A stretch of 29,217 nucleotides of DNA from DASSWG01 sp035705295 (lineage in GTDB: Bacteria > Bacteroidota > Bacteroidia > Flavobacteriales > Flavobacteriaceae). The translations under genes and the position numbers were made by a program. The notes under the pieces were generated by a model, which had not been told where the DNA came from, did no database searches, and was given only the letters and a program-made list of their open reading frames with translations. The stretch covers positions 1 through 29,217 of the forward strand of contig DASSWG010000114.1 of assembly GCA_035705295.1 (NCBI GenBank), read 5' to 3'. Position 1 is the first letter of the stretch; each line of letters opens with the position of its first letter. This document shows positions 15,709 to 22,308 of the stretch, piece by piece.

Positions 15709-15957
15709 TTATTTATCAATTGACCCCAATACTTTCTTTACAAAATTATTGCCGGCTTCGCGTTCGGGAACACCGTTTTCGATCATTTTGTGCACTTCGA
15801 TGGCGCCGCAAAGGTTGGTGATCAACTCGCCGACAACGTCCATTTCTTCGTCGCTCACCGAGCGGTGTTCGGTGAACGATTCCAACACTTCGACGGTGTT
15901 TTGCAATTTTTCAACTTCGTTGTTTCGCTGTAAATGTTTAATTACCGGTAACTTCAT
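15709..15957 (-). CDS. Small conserved protein of the peroxiredoxin-thioredoxin operon (DUF6952-like)
   Basis: An 82-residue, mostly helical, charged protein with no signal peptide or membrane segment. Its start ATG lies inside the end of the thioredoxin gene (20-base overlap), so the two are probably translationally coupled. It contains one cysteine (LCGAIEVHKMIENG). From memory it resembles the flavobacterial family labelled DUF6952, which has no known function; that label should be checked. Its place behind peroxiredoxin and thioredoxin suggests a part in thiol redox or peroxide handling, but nothing in the sequence shows a mechanism. Confidence 0.78.
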   Translation of the reverse strand: MKLPVIKHLQRNNEVEKLQNTVEVLESFTEHRSVSDEEMDVVGELITNLCGAIEVHKMIENGVPEREAGNNFVKKVLGSIDK

Positions 15958-16252
15958 CGACCACTTGTTTTAAAGGTTCCAATTTGTTCGTTTGTACTTG
16001 ATTGACAAAACTTCCATTTTTGAATGTTGCAAAAGTGGGCAGGTTGTCAACTGTCGCCAATTTTCGTGATTCCGGATATTTTTCGGCATCCACCAAAATA
16101 AATTCCGCGTTTTCGTTTTCGGAGGCCAGTTTTTTGAACTTGGGTTTCATCAAACGACAATTCCCGCACCATCCGGCCATATATTGCACAACCACCGTTT
16201 CGTTTTCGGAAACGATTTCCGCTAGGTTGTCTTGTTCCAATTCTTTTATCAT
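15938..16252 (-). CDS. Thioredoxin-family protein with CGNC active site
   Basis: A short cytoplasmic thioredoxin-fold protein of 104 residues, likely the reductant or partner of the peroxiredoxin encoded immediately upstream. The active site reads WCGNC (Trp28, Cys29-Cys32) instead of the classic WCGPC, and is followed by RLMKPKFKKLA. The cis-proline loop is present (NLPTFATF, Pro73). The proline-to-asparagine change in the CxxC motif would be expected to alter redox potential. The start is placed at MIKELEQDN (16252); the frame continues upstream into a hairpin and is not likely coding there. It overlaps the next small gene by 20 bases. Confidence 0.88.
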   Translation of the reverse strand: MIKELEQDNLAEIVSENETVVVQYMAGWCGNCRLMKPKFKKLASENENAEFILVDAEKYPESRKLATVDNLPTFATFKNGSFVNQVQTNKLEPLKQVVDEVTGN

Positions 16253-16267
16253 CTTGTTTTTTTTTAG

Positions 16268-16305
16268 AAGCCGCGAACTGTACAATGATTTACGGTTCGC
16301 GGCTT
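16268..16305 (-). other. Strong stem-loop between peroxiredoxin and thioredoxin genes
   Basis: Arms of 15 bases (16268-16282 and 16291-16305; core AGCCGCGAAC) pair with a single G-U or mismatch around an 8-base loop. On the minus strand the stem is followed by CTAAAAAAAAC, not by a T run, so it is not a standard intrinsic terminator for the peroxiredoxin gene. It sits 16 bases upstream of the thioredoxin ATG and may stabilise or process the operon mRNA, or attenuate the downstream genes. Confidence 0.65.
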
Positions 16306-16340
16306 TGTTGAACGATCAAAATTAGCTTGATCGGTATATT

Positions 16341-16982
16341 TTAGTTTACGTGCGAAGCAAGGTAATCGGAAACGCCTTTGCTATCGGCTTTCATCGCTGT
16401 TTTTCCTTCTTCCCAGTTTGCGGGGCAAACTTCACCGTTTTTTTGGATGTGCGTATAGGCATCGATCATCCTCAAAAATTCATTTACGTTTCTTCCCAAC
16501 GGCATGTGGTTCACGCCTTCGTGAAAAACGGTTCCTTCTTCATCAATCAAAAAAGTAGCGCGGTAGCTGACGTGATCACCTTCCACAGTCAAATCACCGG
16601 TTTCTTCGTCGTAATTGTCCGTGGAGTCCAAAATCCCCAAACGAGTGCTCAAATTTCGGTTGGAATCCGCCAAAATTGGGTAGGTTACCCCTTCGATTCC
16701 TCCCTTGTCTTTTGCGGTGCTCAACCAAGCAAAATGTACTTCGGCCGTGTCGCAAGAAGCGCCGATGACCAAGGTGTTGCGCTTTTCAAATTCGGGCAAA
16801 GCCGCTTGAAATGCGTGGAGTTCGGTCGGGCAAACGTAGGTGAAATCTTTTGGGTACCAGAACAACACCACTTTTTTGTTGTTTTTTACGGCTTCTTCCA
16901 ATACATTGATTTTGAAGGTGTCGCCCATTTCGTTCATAGCGTTTACCGTCAAATCCGGGAATTTTTTTCCTACTGATGTCAT
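16341..16982 (-). CDS. Typical 2-Cys peroxiredoxin (AhpC/Prx1 family)
   Basis: Reduces hydrogen peroxide and organic peroxides in the cytoplasm. The 213-residue protein has the peroxidatic site YPKDFTYVCPTE (Cys51) and the resolving cysteine in NGEVCPANW (Cys186), plus the conserved GASCDTAEVHFAWL and an arginine in SYRATFLIDEEG. Both cysteines are present, so it should form the usual inter-subunit disulfide, to be reduced by a thioredoxin; one is encoded next in the operon. The start MTSVGKKFPD is preceded by a near-consensus box TATTTTCG (17021-17028) on the minus strand. A 224-base, very A/T-rich region separates it from the divergent hutI and probably holds the control sites of both. Confidence 0.95.
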   Translation of the reverse strand: MTSVGKKFPDLTVNAMNEMGDTFKINVLEEAVKNNKKVVLFWYPKDFTYVCPTELHAFQAALPEFEKRNTLVIGASCDTAEVHFAWLSTAKDKGGIEGVTYPILADSNRNLSTRLGILDSTDNYDEETGDLTVEGDHVSYRATFLIDEEGTVFHEGVNHMPLGRNVNEFLRMIDAYTHIQKNGEVCPANWEEGKTAMKADSKGVSDYLASHVN

Positions 16983-17206
16983 AATTTAAAGTATTAAAGT
17001 TTATTGTTTTTGTTTCGGTGCGAAAATACAGTCTTTTCATTGCTTTTGAAGGAAAAAGAATTTGTTATTGTTTATTTCAAAATAGATTTAAACTATTGAA
17101 TTTTTATTAAATAATAGTATTAATTTATATACTGTGAAATTGATGAAGTTTGCAAAAGTTGTTGGGCACTGTGTCATTTCGGGCGAGTTTTCTATCTTTA
17201 CCACTT

Positions 17207-18457
17207 ATGAAAACATTGCTGACGAACATCAAAGAATTGTTGCAGGTTCGGGAAGAAGGAACCGAAAAACTACAAGGCGACGAAATGAAAACTTTGCCGA
17301 GTTTGAAAAATGCTTGGCTGTTGTTGAAGGATGACAAAATAGTGGATTATGGGAGAATGGAAGAAGAGCTTCCCGGCGCAGATGAAACGATCGATGTTTC
17401 GGGGAAAACCGTACTTCCCACTTGGGTCGATTCGCACACACATTTGGTCTATGCCGGAAACCGTGAGCAGGAATTCGTGGATCGTATCAACGGCGCCACT
17501 TATGAAGAAATCGCCCAAAAAGGCGGAGGAATTTTGAACAGTGCAAAAAAGCTGCAGGAAACTTCGGAGGACGAATTGTATGCGCAATCCGAAAAGCGTT
17601 TGTTGGAAGTGATGGCTATGGGGACCGGCGCCATTGAAATTAAATCGGGCTACGGGTTAACGGTGGAATCGGAATTGAAAATGCTCCGCGTGATCAAACG
17701 CTTGAAGGCAAACCATCCTGTAGCTATCAAAGCCACATTTTTGGGTGCACACGCACTTCCCGAAACCTTTAAAAACAACCGGAACGGATATGTCGATTTA
17801 GTCATTGAAGAAATGTTGCCGAAAATTGTTGAAGAAAAACTCGCCGACTACATCGATGTTTTTTGCGAAAAAGGTTATTTCTCGGTCCACGATACGGAGC
17901 GTATTTTGGAGGCTGGAAAAAAGCACGGTCTTCGTGGGAAAATACACGTGAACCAGTTCCATTCCATCGGTGGAATTCAAGCAGGAACCCAACACCAAGC
18001 TTTGAGTGTCGATCATTTGGAAGTAATGGAAAAATCGGACATCGATGCTTTGAAAAACACCAGCACCATGCCGGTGGCGCTCCCCTCCTGCTCCTTGTTT
18101 TTGGGAATTCCGTACACGCCGGCGCGCGCAATCATCGATGCGGGGCTGCCCTTGACCTTGGCCACCGATTACAATCCGGGAAGCACGCCCAGCGGAAATA
18201 TGAACCTCGTGGTTTCCTTGGCGTGCATCAAAATGAAAATGACCCCCGAAGAAGCCATCAATGCGGCGACCATCAATGCCGCTTACGCAATGGGGCTGCA
18301 AGCGACCCACGGCAGTATTTCCAAAGGAAAAATGGCCAATTTGATCGTCACAAAAGAAATTCCCTCGTATGGGTTTTTGCCCTATTCTTTTGGCGGCAAC
18401 CATATTGATCGGGTGATTTTAAAAGGAAAAACCGTTTTTCAACATCCGGAATTTTGA
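17207..18457 (+). CDS. hutI: Imidazolonepropionase
   Basis: Third enzyme of histidine degradation: hydrolyses 4-imidazolone-5-propionate to N-formimidoyl-L-glutamate. The protein (about 416 residues) is an amidohydrolase-fold enzyme with the metal site DSHTHLVYAGNREQEF (His77, His79), EIKSGYGL, ATFLGAHALP, HVNQFHSIGGI, SVDHLEVM and ATDYNPGSTPSGNM, all typical of HutI. The start is MKTLLTNIKE at 17207; the frame upstream of it (from 17150) lies in A/T-rich leader and is unlikely to be translated. TATCTTTA, a near match to the -7 box, lies 6 bases before it. hutG follows after 5 bases, so the two form an operon. The genes for the first two steps, hutH and hutU, are not in the window. Confidence 0.95.
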   Translation: MKTLLTNIKELLQVREEGTEKLQGDEMKTLPSLKNAWLLLKDDKIVDYGRMEEELPGADETIDVSGKTVLPTWVDSHTHLVYAGNREQEFVDRINGATYEEIAQKGGGILNSAKKLQETSEDELYAQSEKRLLEVMAMGTGAIEIKSGYGLTVESELKMLRVIKRLKANHPVAIKATFLGAHALPETFKNNRNGYVDLVIEEMLPKIVEEKLADYIDVFCEKGYFSVHDTERILEAGKKHGLRGKIHVNQFHSIGGIQAGTQHQALSVDHLEVMEKSDIDALKNTSTMPVALPSCSLFLGIPYTPARAIIDAGLPLTLATDYNPGSTPSGNMNLVVSLACIKMKMTPEEAINAATINAAYAMGLQATHGSISKGKMANLIVTKEIPSYGFLPYSFGGNHIDRVILKGKTVFQHPEF

Positions 18458-18462
18458 GCAAC

Positions 18463-19449
18463 ATGGAAAATTTCAACATTTATACAAAAGAAACGGTCGC
18501 CAATTTGATTTCCCGTAGAAATGGCGAAACGAAACTCGGCGAGGTTTTGCATTTTGTGGAAACCTTTGAAGCGCTTGAAAGCACAAAAGCCAAATTTGTG
18601 ATTTTCGGAATTCCGGAAGATATTGGCGTGCGCGCAAATTATGGAAAACCCGGCACCGCTACCGCTTGGAAAGCTTTTCTTTCCGCTTTTTTGAACATTC
18701 AACAAAACCGGTTCAACACTGCCGATAATTGCGTGTTGTTAGGGGAAATCGATTGTGAAAAATGGATGAAAGAAGCCGGTTCAATTGCTTCGAACGAGCT
18801 TGATTACCACAAAAAATTGGGCGGATTGGTTTCCGAAATCGACGATACGGTGAGCAAAATTGTGAGCCGGATCGTTTCTGCGGGAAAAATACCGATCATT
18901 ATTGGGGGCGGCCACAACAATGCCTACGGAAACATTAAAGGAACTTCGGCCGCGTTGAAAAAACCAATTAATGTGCTGAACATCGATGCGCATACGGATT
19001 TGCGAAAAACCGAACATCGCCATAGCGGAAATGGTTTTCGCTATGCGCTTCAAGAAGGTTTTTTGGAAAAATATGCTGTTTTTGGATTGCACCAAAATTA
19101 CACCCCCGAGCATATTTTCGAATTTATGAAAAGTTCAAAAAACCTCCATTTCCAGCTTTTTGAAGAACTCCTCCCCTTTTCCACCGCTGAAAAAATGAAT
19201 GAGCTGCAAAAATCATGTGCTTTTTTGGACAAGCGTTTCGGATTGGAAATTGATTGCGATGCGATTGCAAATTTTGACAGCAGCGCAAAATCGCCGAGCG
19301 GGTTTTCGCTGAACGAAATCAGGTTTTTTGTTCGTGAATTGAGAAAACATTATCCATTACACCTGCACATTTGCGAAGCTTCGGCAAATAAAAACCCCAT
19401 GATCGGAAAAAGTTTGGCTTATTTGGTGAGTGATTTTTTAAATGATTAA
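18463..19449 (+). CDS. hutG: Formimidoylglutamase, arginase/agmatinase family
   Basis: Hydrolyses N-formimidoyl-L-glutamate to glutamate and formamide, the last step of one branch of histidine degradation. The protein of 328 residues has the manganese-binding motifs of ureohydrolases: GGGHNNAYGN, NIDAHTDLRKT and LEIDCDAIANFDSS. The DAHTD and EIDCD segments supply the metal-ligating aspartates. Substrate assignment rests on these motifs and on the location directly behind hutI; arginase and agmatinase are less likely given that neighbour. The start is set at MENFNIYTKE (18463). A TTG at 18454 overlaps the hutI stop as TTGA and would add three residues. Confidence 0.92.
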   Translation: MENFNIYTKETVANLISRRNGETKLGEVLHFVETFEALESTKAKFVIFGIPEDIGVRANYGKPGTATAWKAFLSAFLNIQQNRFNTADNCVLLGEIDCEKWMKEAGSIASNELDYHKKLGGLVSEIDDTVSKIVSRIVSAGKIPIIIGGGHNNAYGNIKGTSAALKKPINVLNIDAHTDLRKTEHRHSGNGFRYALQEGFLEKYAVFGLHQNYTPEHIFEFMKSSKNLHFQLFEELLPFSTAEKMNELQKSCAFLDKRFGLEIDCDAIANFDSSAKSPSGFSLNEIRFFVRELRKHYPLHLHICEASANKNPMIGKSLAYLVSDFLND

Positions 19450-19476
19450 TTTTAAGAACATAAAATTTTAAACGTC

Positions 19477-20268
19477 ATGAAAACCTCCATTTTAAATTTC
19501 ATATTGATTGGCTTGCTGGCGATAAGCTGCAAAAACGAGCCCAAAAAAGCGGTTCAGGAAATCACCCCTGCGGTTTCCAACAATCAAGAAAAACCCACGG
19601 AAACAAACGTGAAAATTGTTCCCATCAATCACGCTTCGATGATTTTGGAACTCAATGGAAAAACCATTTATGTGGATCCGGTTGGTGGCAGCGAGCCCTA
19701 TAAAAACAACCCTGCTGCGGATATTGTGCTGGTGACCGATATTCACGGAGATCACTTGGATCCGTTGACTTTGGAAAAAATCACTTCCAAAGACACAAAA
19801 ATTATTGCGCCAAAAGCTGTGGAAACAAAATTGAACGATTCGTTGCAAATAAAAACCACCGTGTTGGACAATGGGGAAACCACAAAAATCAACAACATAA
19901 AAATCACCGCAGTACCGATGTATAATTTGCGCGAAGAGGCCAAAAAATTTCATGTAAAAGGAAGGGGAAACGGCTATATTTTGGCAATCGGCGAAACCAA
20001 AATTTATATTTCGGGCGACACCGGCCCCATTCCGGAAATGCGCACTTTGGAAAACATCGACATCGCATTTGTTTGCATGAACCTTCCCTACACCATGCCG
20101 GTTGGTGCGGCCGCGGATGCGGTTTTGGATTTTGCGCCCGCAAAGGTCTATCCTTATCATTACCGTGGAAAAAATGGGTTGAGCAATGTGGCCGAGTTCA
20201 AAAACATTATCGAAACCAATAATCCGAAAATTGAGGTAATACAACTTGAATGGTATCCAAAAGGTTAA
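19477..20268 (+). CDS. MBL-fold metal-dependent hydrolase, predicted lipoprotein
   Basis: The N-terminus is a lipoprotein-type signal peptide (ILIGLLAISC, Cys18), so the mature protein of about 245 residues should be anchored at the envelope. The body is an UlaG-like metallo-beta-lactamase fold: NHASMILELNGKTIYVDPVGG, then VLVTDIHGDHLDP (His90, Asp92, His93), ISGDTGPIPEM, and KVYPYHYRG. The first position of the usual HxHxDH motif is Asp88 rather than His, so the metal site has an unusual ligand. It lies 27 bases after hutG on the same strand and may be co-transcribed, but nothing links it to histidine degradation. Substrate unknown. Confidence 0.85.
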   Translation: MKTSILNFILIGLLAISCKNEPKKAVQEITPAVSNNQEKPTETNVKIVPINHASMILELNGKTIYVDPVGGSEPYKNNPAADIVLVTDIHGDHLDPLTLEKITSKDTKIIAPKAVETKLNDSLQIKTTVLDNGETTKINNIKITAVPMYNLREEAKKFHVKGRGNGYILAIGETKIYISGDTGPIPEMRTLENIDIAFVCMNLPYTMPVGAAADAVLDFAPAKVYPYHYRGKNGLSNVAEFKNIIETNNPKIEVIQLEWYPKG

Positions 20269-20284
20269 AAAATAGATATTTTGC

Positions 20285-20301
20285 GTTAAACTTGTACTAA
20301 A
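20285..20301 (+). promoter_or_regulatory. TTAAAC-type direct repeat upstream of the 99-residue gene
   Basis: GTTAAACTTGTACTAAA contains TTAAAC and CTAAAC spaced 11 bases start to start. Fifteen of 17 bases match the element upstream of dps, and both lie 64-67 bases before their start codons. The layout resembles sites of OmpR/PhoB-family regulators, which bind 6-base direct repeats with 5-base gaps; that is inference. Confidence 0.5.
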
Positions 20302-20365
20302 CACTTGCCAATAATAGCGCAAGGTTTGTCTTCATTGGGTAATTTTATTAAAAAAATAAAACACC

Positions 20366-20665
20366 ATGAAAGATTACGGAACACTTTCGGAAGCCATCAA
20401 TAAATTGAAAATTGAAGAAGGTTATATTTATGATTTCAATTTGATCGATGAACATTTGGCCCTTTCTGAAAGGGAAAAATATAATTCCAGTGAATTTGAA
20501 GTCGACAAAATACTTCGATTTGAAGGAATGTCCGATCCCGACTACAACGCAATTTTGTACGCCATCACCACTTCCGATTTTAAAAAAGGAATATTGATTG
20601 ACGGCTATGGCATTTCCGGCGGCCAAGTTTCCAAAGAACTAATGGGAAAGCTCCATTTCCATTAA
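20366..20665 (+). CDS. Small conserved Bacteroidota protein of unknown function
   Basis: A 99-residue soluble protein, acidic, without signal peptide or membrane segments. Recognisable stretches are YGTLSEAINKLK, GYIYDFNLIDEHL, FEVDKILRFEGMSDPDYNAILYAI and KGILIDGYGI. From memory, similar short proteins in flavobacterial genomes are sometimes labelled phosphoribosylpyrophosphate synthetase; the protein has no PRPP-synthase motifs and is far too short, so that label would be wrong. It has its own upstream spacer with a TTAAAC direct repeat and a box, TAATTTTA (20340-20347), that differs by one base from TAnnTTTG. The next gene, dps, has the same repeat, suggesting shared control, perhaps by stress or starvation. 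Confidence 0.8.
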   Translation: MKDYGTLSEAINKLKIEEGYIYDFNLIDEHLALSEREKYNSSEFEVDKILRFEGMSDPDYNAILYAITTSDFKKGILIDGYGISGGQVSKELMGKLHFH

Positions 20666-20688
20666 ACCTTTGTTAAACTTATATTAAA
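20662..20688 (+). promoter_or_regulatory. Three TTAAA direct repeats at 11-base spacing upstream of dps
   Basis: TTAAAC (20662), TTAAAC (20673) and TTAAAG (20684) are each 11 bases apart, one helical turn, so they lie on one face of the DNA. The last two form the copy shared with the upstream region of the preceding gene. The element overlaps the stop codon of that gene and ends 67 bases before the dps ATG. A box TATTTTTA (20725-20732) lies between it and dps. Confidence 0.55.
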
Positions 20689-20755
20689 GAGCTGCTTTGC
20701 ATTGCGGTTTATGGACATAGATCGTATTTTTAGGCAAACCATTAAAAAAACTAAA

Positions 20756-21247
20756 ATGAACTATTTGAATTTGGATGAAAAAAAAATTAAAGCGGTGGTG
20801 GGCGAACTGAACGTTTTATTGGCCGATTACCACTTATATTATCAAAAACTCCGAAATTTTCACTGGAACATCATTGGGAAAAGTTTTTTCGATTTGCACG
20901 AAAAATTCGAGGAATTGTATGAAGACGCCAAGACAAAAATCGATGAAATCGCAGAGCGCATCTTGACCTTGCGCCACCAACCGATAAGCAATTATTCCGA
21001 TTATTTGAAAAATTCCAATTTGAAAGAAGCCTCTTCCGATATTCCAGACGTAAAAATGGTACAGCTACTTTTAAAAGATCACGGCACCATTTTGAAAGAA
21101 ATGAGAAAAGTCATAAACACGGCCGAAAAAGCAGGCGATGAAGGAACCATTGACCTTATCGGCGCCTACATCCGTGAGCTTGAAAAAGTAAGTTGGATGC
21201 TGGAAACCTGGGTGATGAAAACCTCCGAGCACCACATTAAATCCTAA
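20756..21247 (+). CDS. dps: Dps, ferritin-like DNA-binding protein from starved cells
   Basis: Stores iron and detoxifies it with hydrogen peroxide inside a 12-subunit shell, and can coat DNA. The protein of 163 residues has the full Dps ferroxidase signature between subunits: NFHWNIIGKSFFDLHEKFEELY, containing the conserved histidines, Asp and Glu, then IDEIAERILTL. The four-helix bundle length is normal. The start MNYLNLDEKK is preferred: the frame runs upstream to 20702 but that part holds the promoter-like box. The N-terminal tail is short and contains KKIK, so DNA binding may be weak. The gene has a TTAAAC-repeat control region and is followed after 35 bases by the channel gene. Confidence 0.94.
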   Translation: MNYLNLDEKKIKAVVGELNVLLADYHLYYQKLRNFHWNIIGKSFFDLHEKFEELYEDAKTKIDEIAERILTLRHQPISNYSDYLKNSNLKEASSDIPDVKMVQLLLKDHGTILKEMRKVINTAEKAGDEGTIDLIGAYIRELEKVSWMLETWVMKTSEHHIKS

Positions 21248-21282
21248 TTCACTGAACAAACCATAACCATCCACTACGAAAA

Positions 21283-22206
21283 ATGTTCATTCTTCAAGAA
21301 ACCACTGTTATCGAACAAACCGAAGACGCTTGGGAAAAGCTGACCGAAAAATTCTATGCTTGGGCAGATGCCATTATTTTGCACTTGCCCAATTTTATTT
21401 TGGCCGTCTTGGTTTTTGTTTTCTTTTTGATTTTAGGGCACTTTGCTGCGAAGCTGATCGAAGGTTTGCTGCTGAAAAGCCGAACGCAAGCTTCCGTGCG
21501 GCTAAATGCAAAACGCATTACCAAAATTTTTGTGGGGCTGGTCGGTTTTTTCATCGCTTTGATGGTGATGAACTTGAGCACATTGGTCACCGCAATTTTG
21601 GGGGCGGCCGGTGTGATCGGACTGGCGATTGGTTTGGCATTGCAAAACACACTCAGCAACACTTTCTCCGGCGTGGTGCTGAGCTTTTTGCCCAAACTGA
21701 GAATTGGCGATTGGGTGGAAACCAACGGTTTTGCTGGTTTTGTGGAAGATATAAATTTGCGATGCGTGGTAATCCGGCCCTCCGAAAACAACTTGGTGAT
21801 GATCCCCAATACCAAAATCATCGAAGAACCTTTCACCAATTATTCACTGACCCCGCGCGCCCGTATTTTTATCACTTGTGGAGTGGGTTATGAAAGTGAT
21901 TTGGAAGCTGTGGAAAAATTGGCGATCGCTGCTATCGAAAAAGAGTTTCCACCCCAAAAAGGAGAAGAAGTGGAATTTTTCTATCAAAAGTTTGACGGAA
22001 GTTCCATCAATTTTTTAATGCGGATTTGGACCGATATCGTTAACCAAAAAGATCAATATTTAGCGGAAAACAGGGCCATCAAAACAATCAAAAAAACTTT
22101 TGACGAAAATGGGGTGAACATTCCGTTCCCGATCAGGACCTTGGATTTCAACAAAAACAAATTCCGCTCGGAACCGATCACGATCACCAACAAACCAGAA
22201 AAATAA
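21283..22206 (+). CDS. MscS-family mechanosensitive channel
   Basis: A small-conductance mechanosensitive channel that opens on hypo-osmotic shock to release solutes. The 307-residue protein has three membrane segments (about residues 34-58, 80-100 and 105-130). The pore helix carries the glycine/alanine pattern GAAGVIGLAIGLALQNTLSN, and the first beta-domain segment is typical (LRIGDWVETNGFAGFVEDINLR, NNLVMIPNTKI). It ends in the cytoplasmic alpha-beta domain (NFLMRIWTD). Size and order match E. coli MscS. It lies 35 bases after dps on the same strand and may be co-transcribed as a stress unit. The bidirectional hairpin downstream separates it from convergent icd. Confidence 0.94.
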   Translation: MFILQETTVIEQTEDAWEKLTEKFYAWADAIILHLPNFILAVLVFVFFLILGHFAAKLIEGLLLKSRTQASVRLNAKRITKIFVGLVGFFIALMVMNLSTLVTAILGAAGVIGLAIGLALQNTLSNTFSGVVLSFLPKLRIGDWVETNGFAGFVEDINLRCVVIRPSENNLVMIPNTKIIEEPFTNYSLTPRARIFITCGVGYESDLEAVEKLAIAAIEKEFPPQKGEEVEFFYQKFDGSSINFLMRIWTDIVNQKDQYLAENRAIKTIKKTFDENGVNIPFPIRTLDFNKNKFRSEPITITNKPEK

Positions 22207-22251
22207 AACCCACCAACTATTTTTGACCACATTACCCATTTTTAAACAAAC

Positions 22252-22281
22252 AAAACCCCGTAAATCAACTTACGGGGTTTT
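22252..22281. terminator. Bidirectional terminator between mscS and icd
   Basis: Perfect 12-base arms AAAACCCCGTAA (22252-22263) and TTACGGGGTTTT (22270-22281) flank a 6-base loop. The A and T ends give a short T run in both directions. It lies between the stop codons of two convergent genes. Confidence 0.9.
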
Positions 22282-22308
22282 GGAATTTATCTCAAACGAG
22301 TTGTTTGA

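Noticed and set aside
16268..16305. Intrinsic terminator of the peroxiredoxin gene
   Set aside because: The stem is strong, but on the minus strand it is followed by an A-rich stretch instead of a T run, so it is listed as a stem-loop only.
17100..17150. Weak inverted repeat AGTAT-N8-ATACT in the peroxiredoxin/hutI spacer
   Set aside because: Five-base arms in a very A/T-rich stretch are expected by chance; not listed as an operator.
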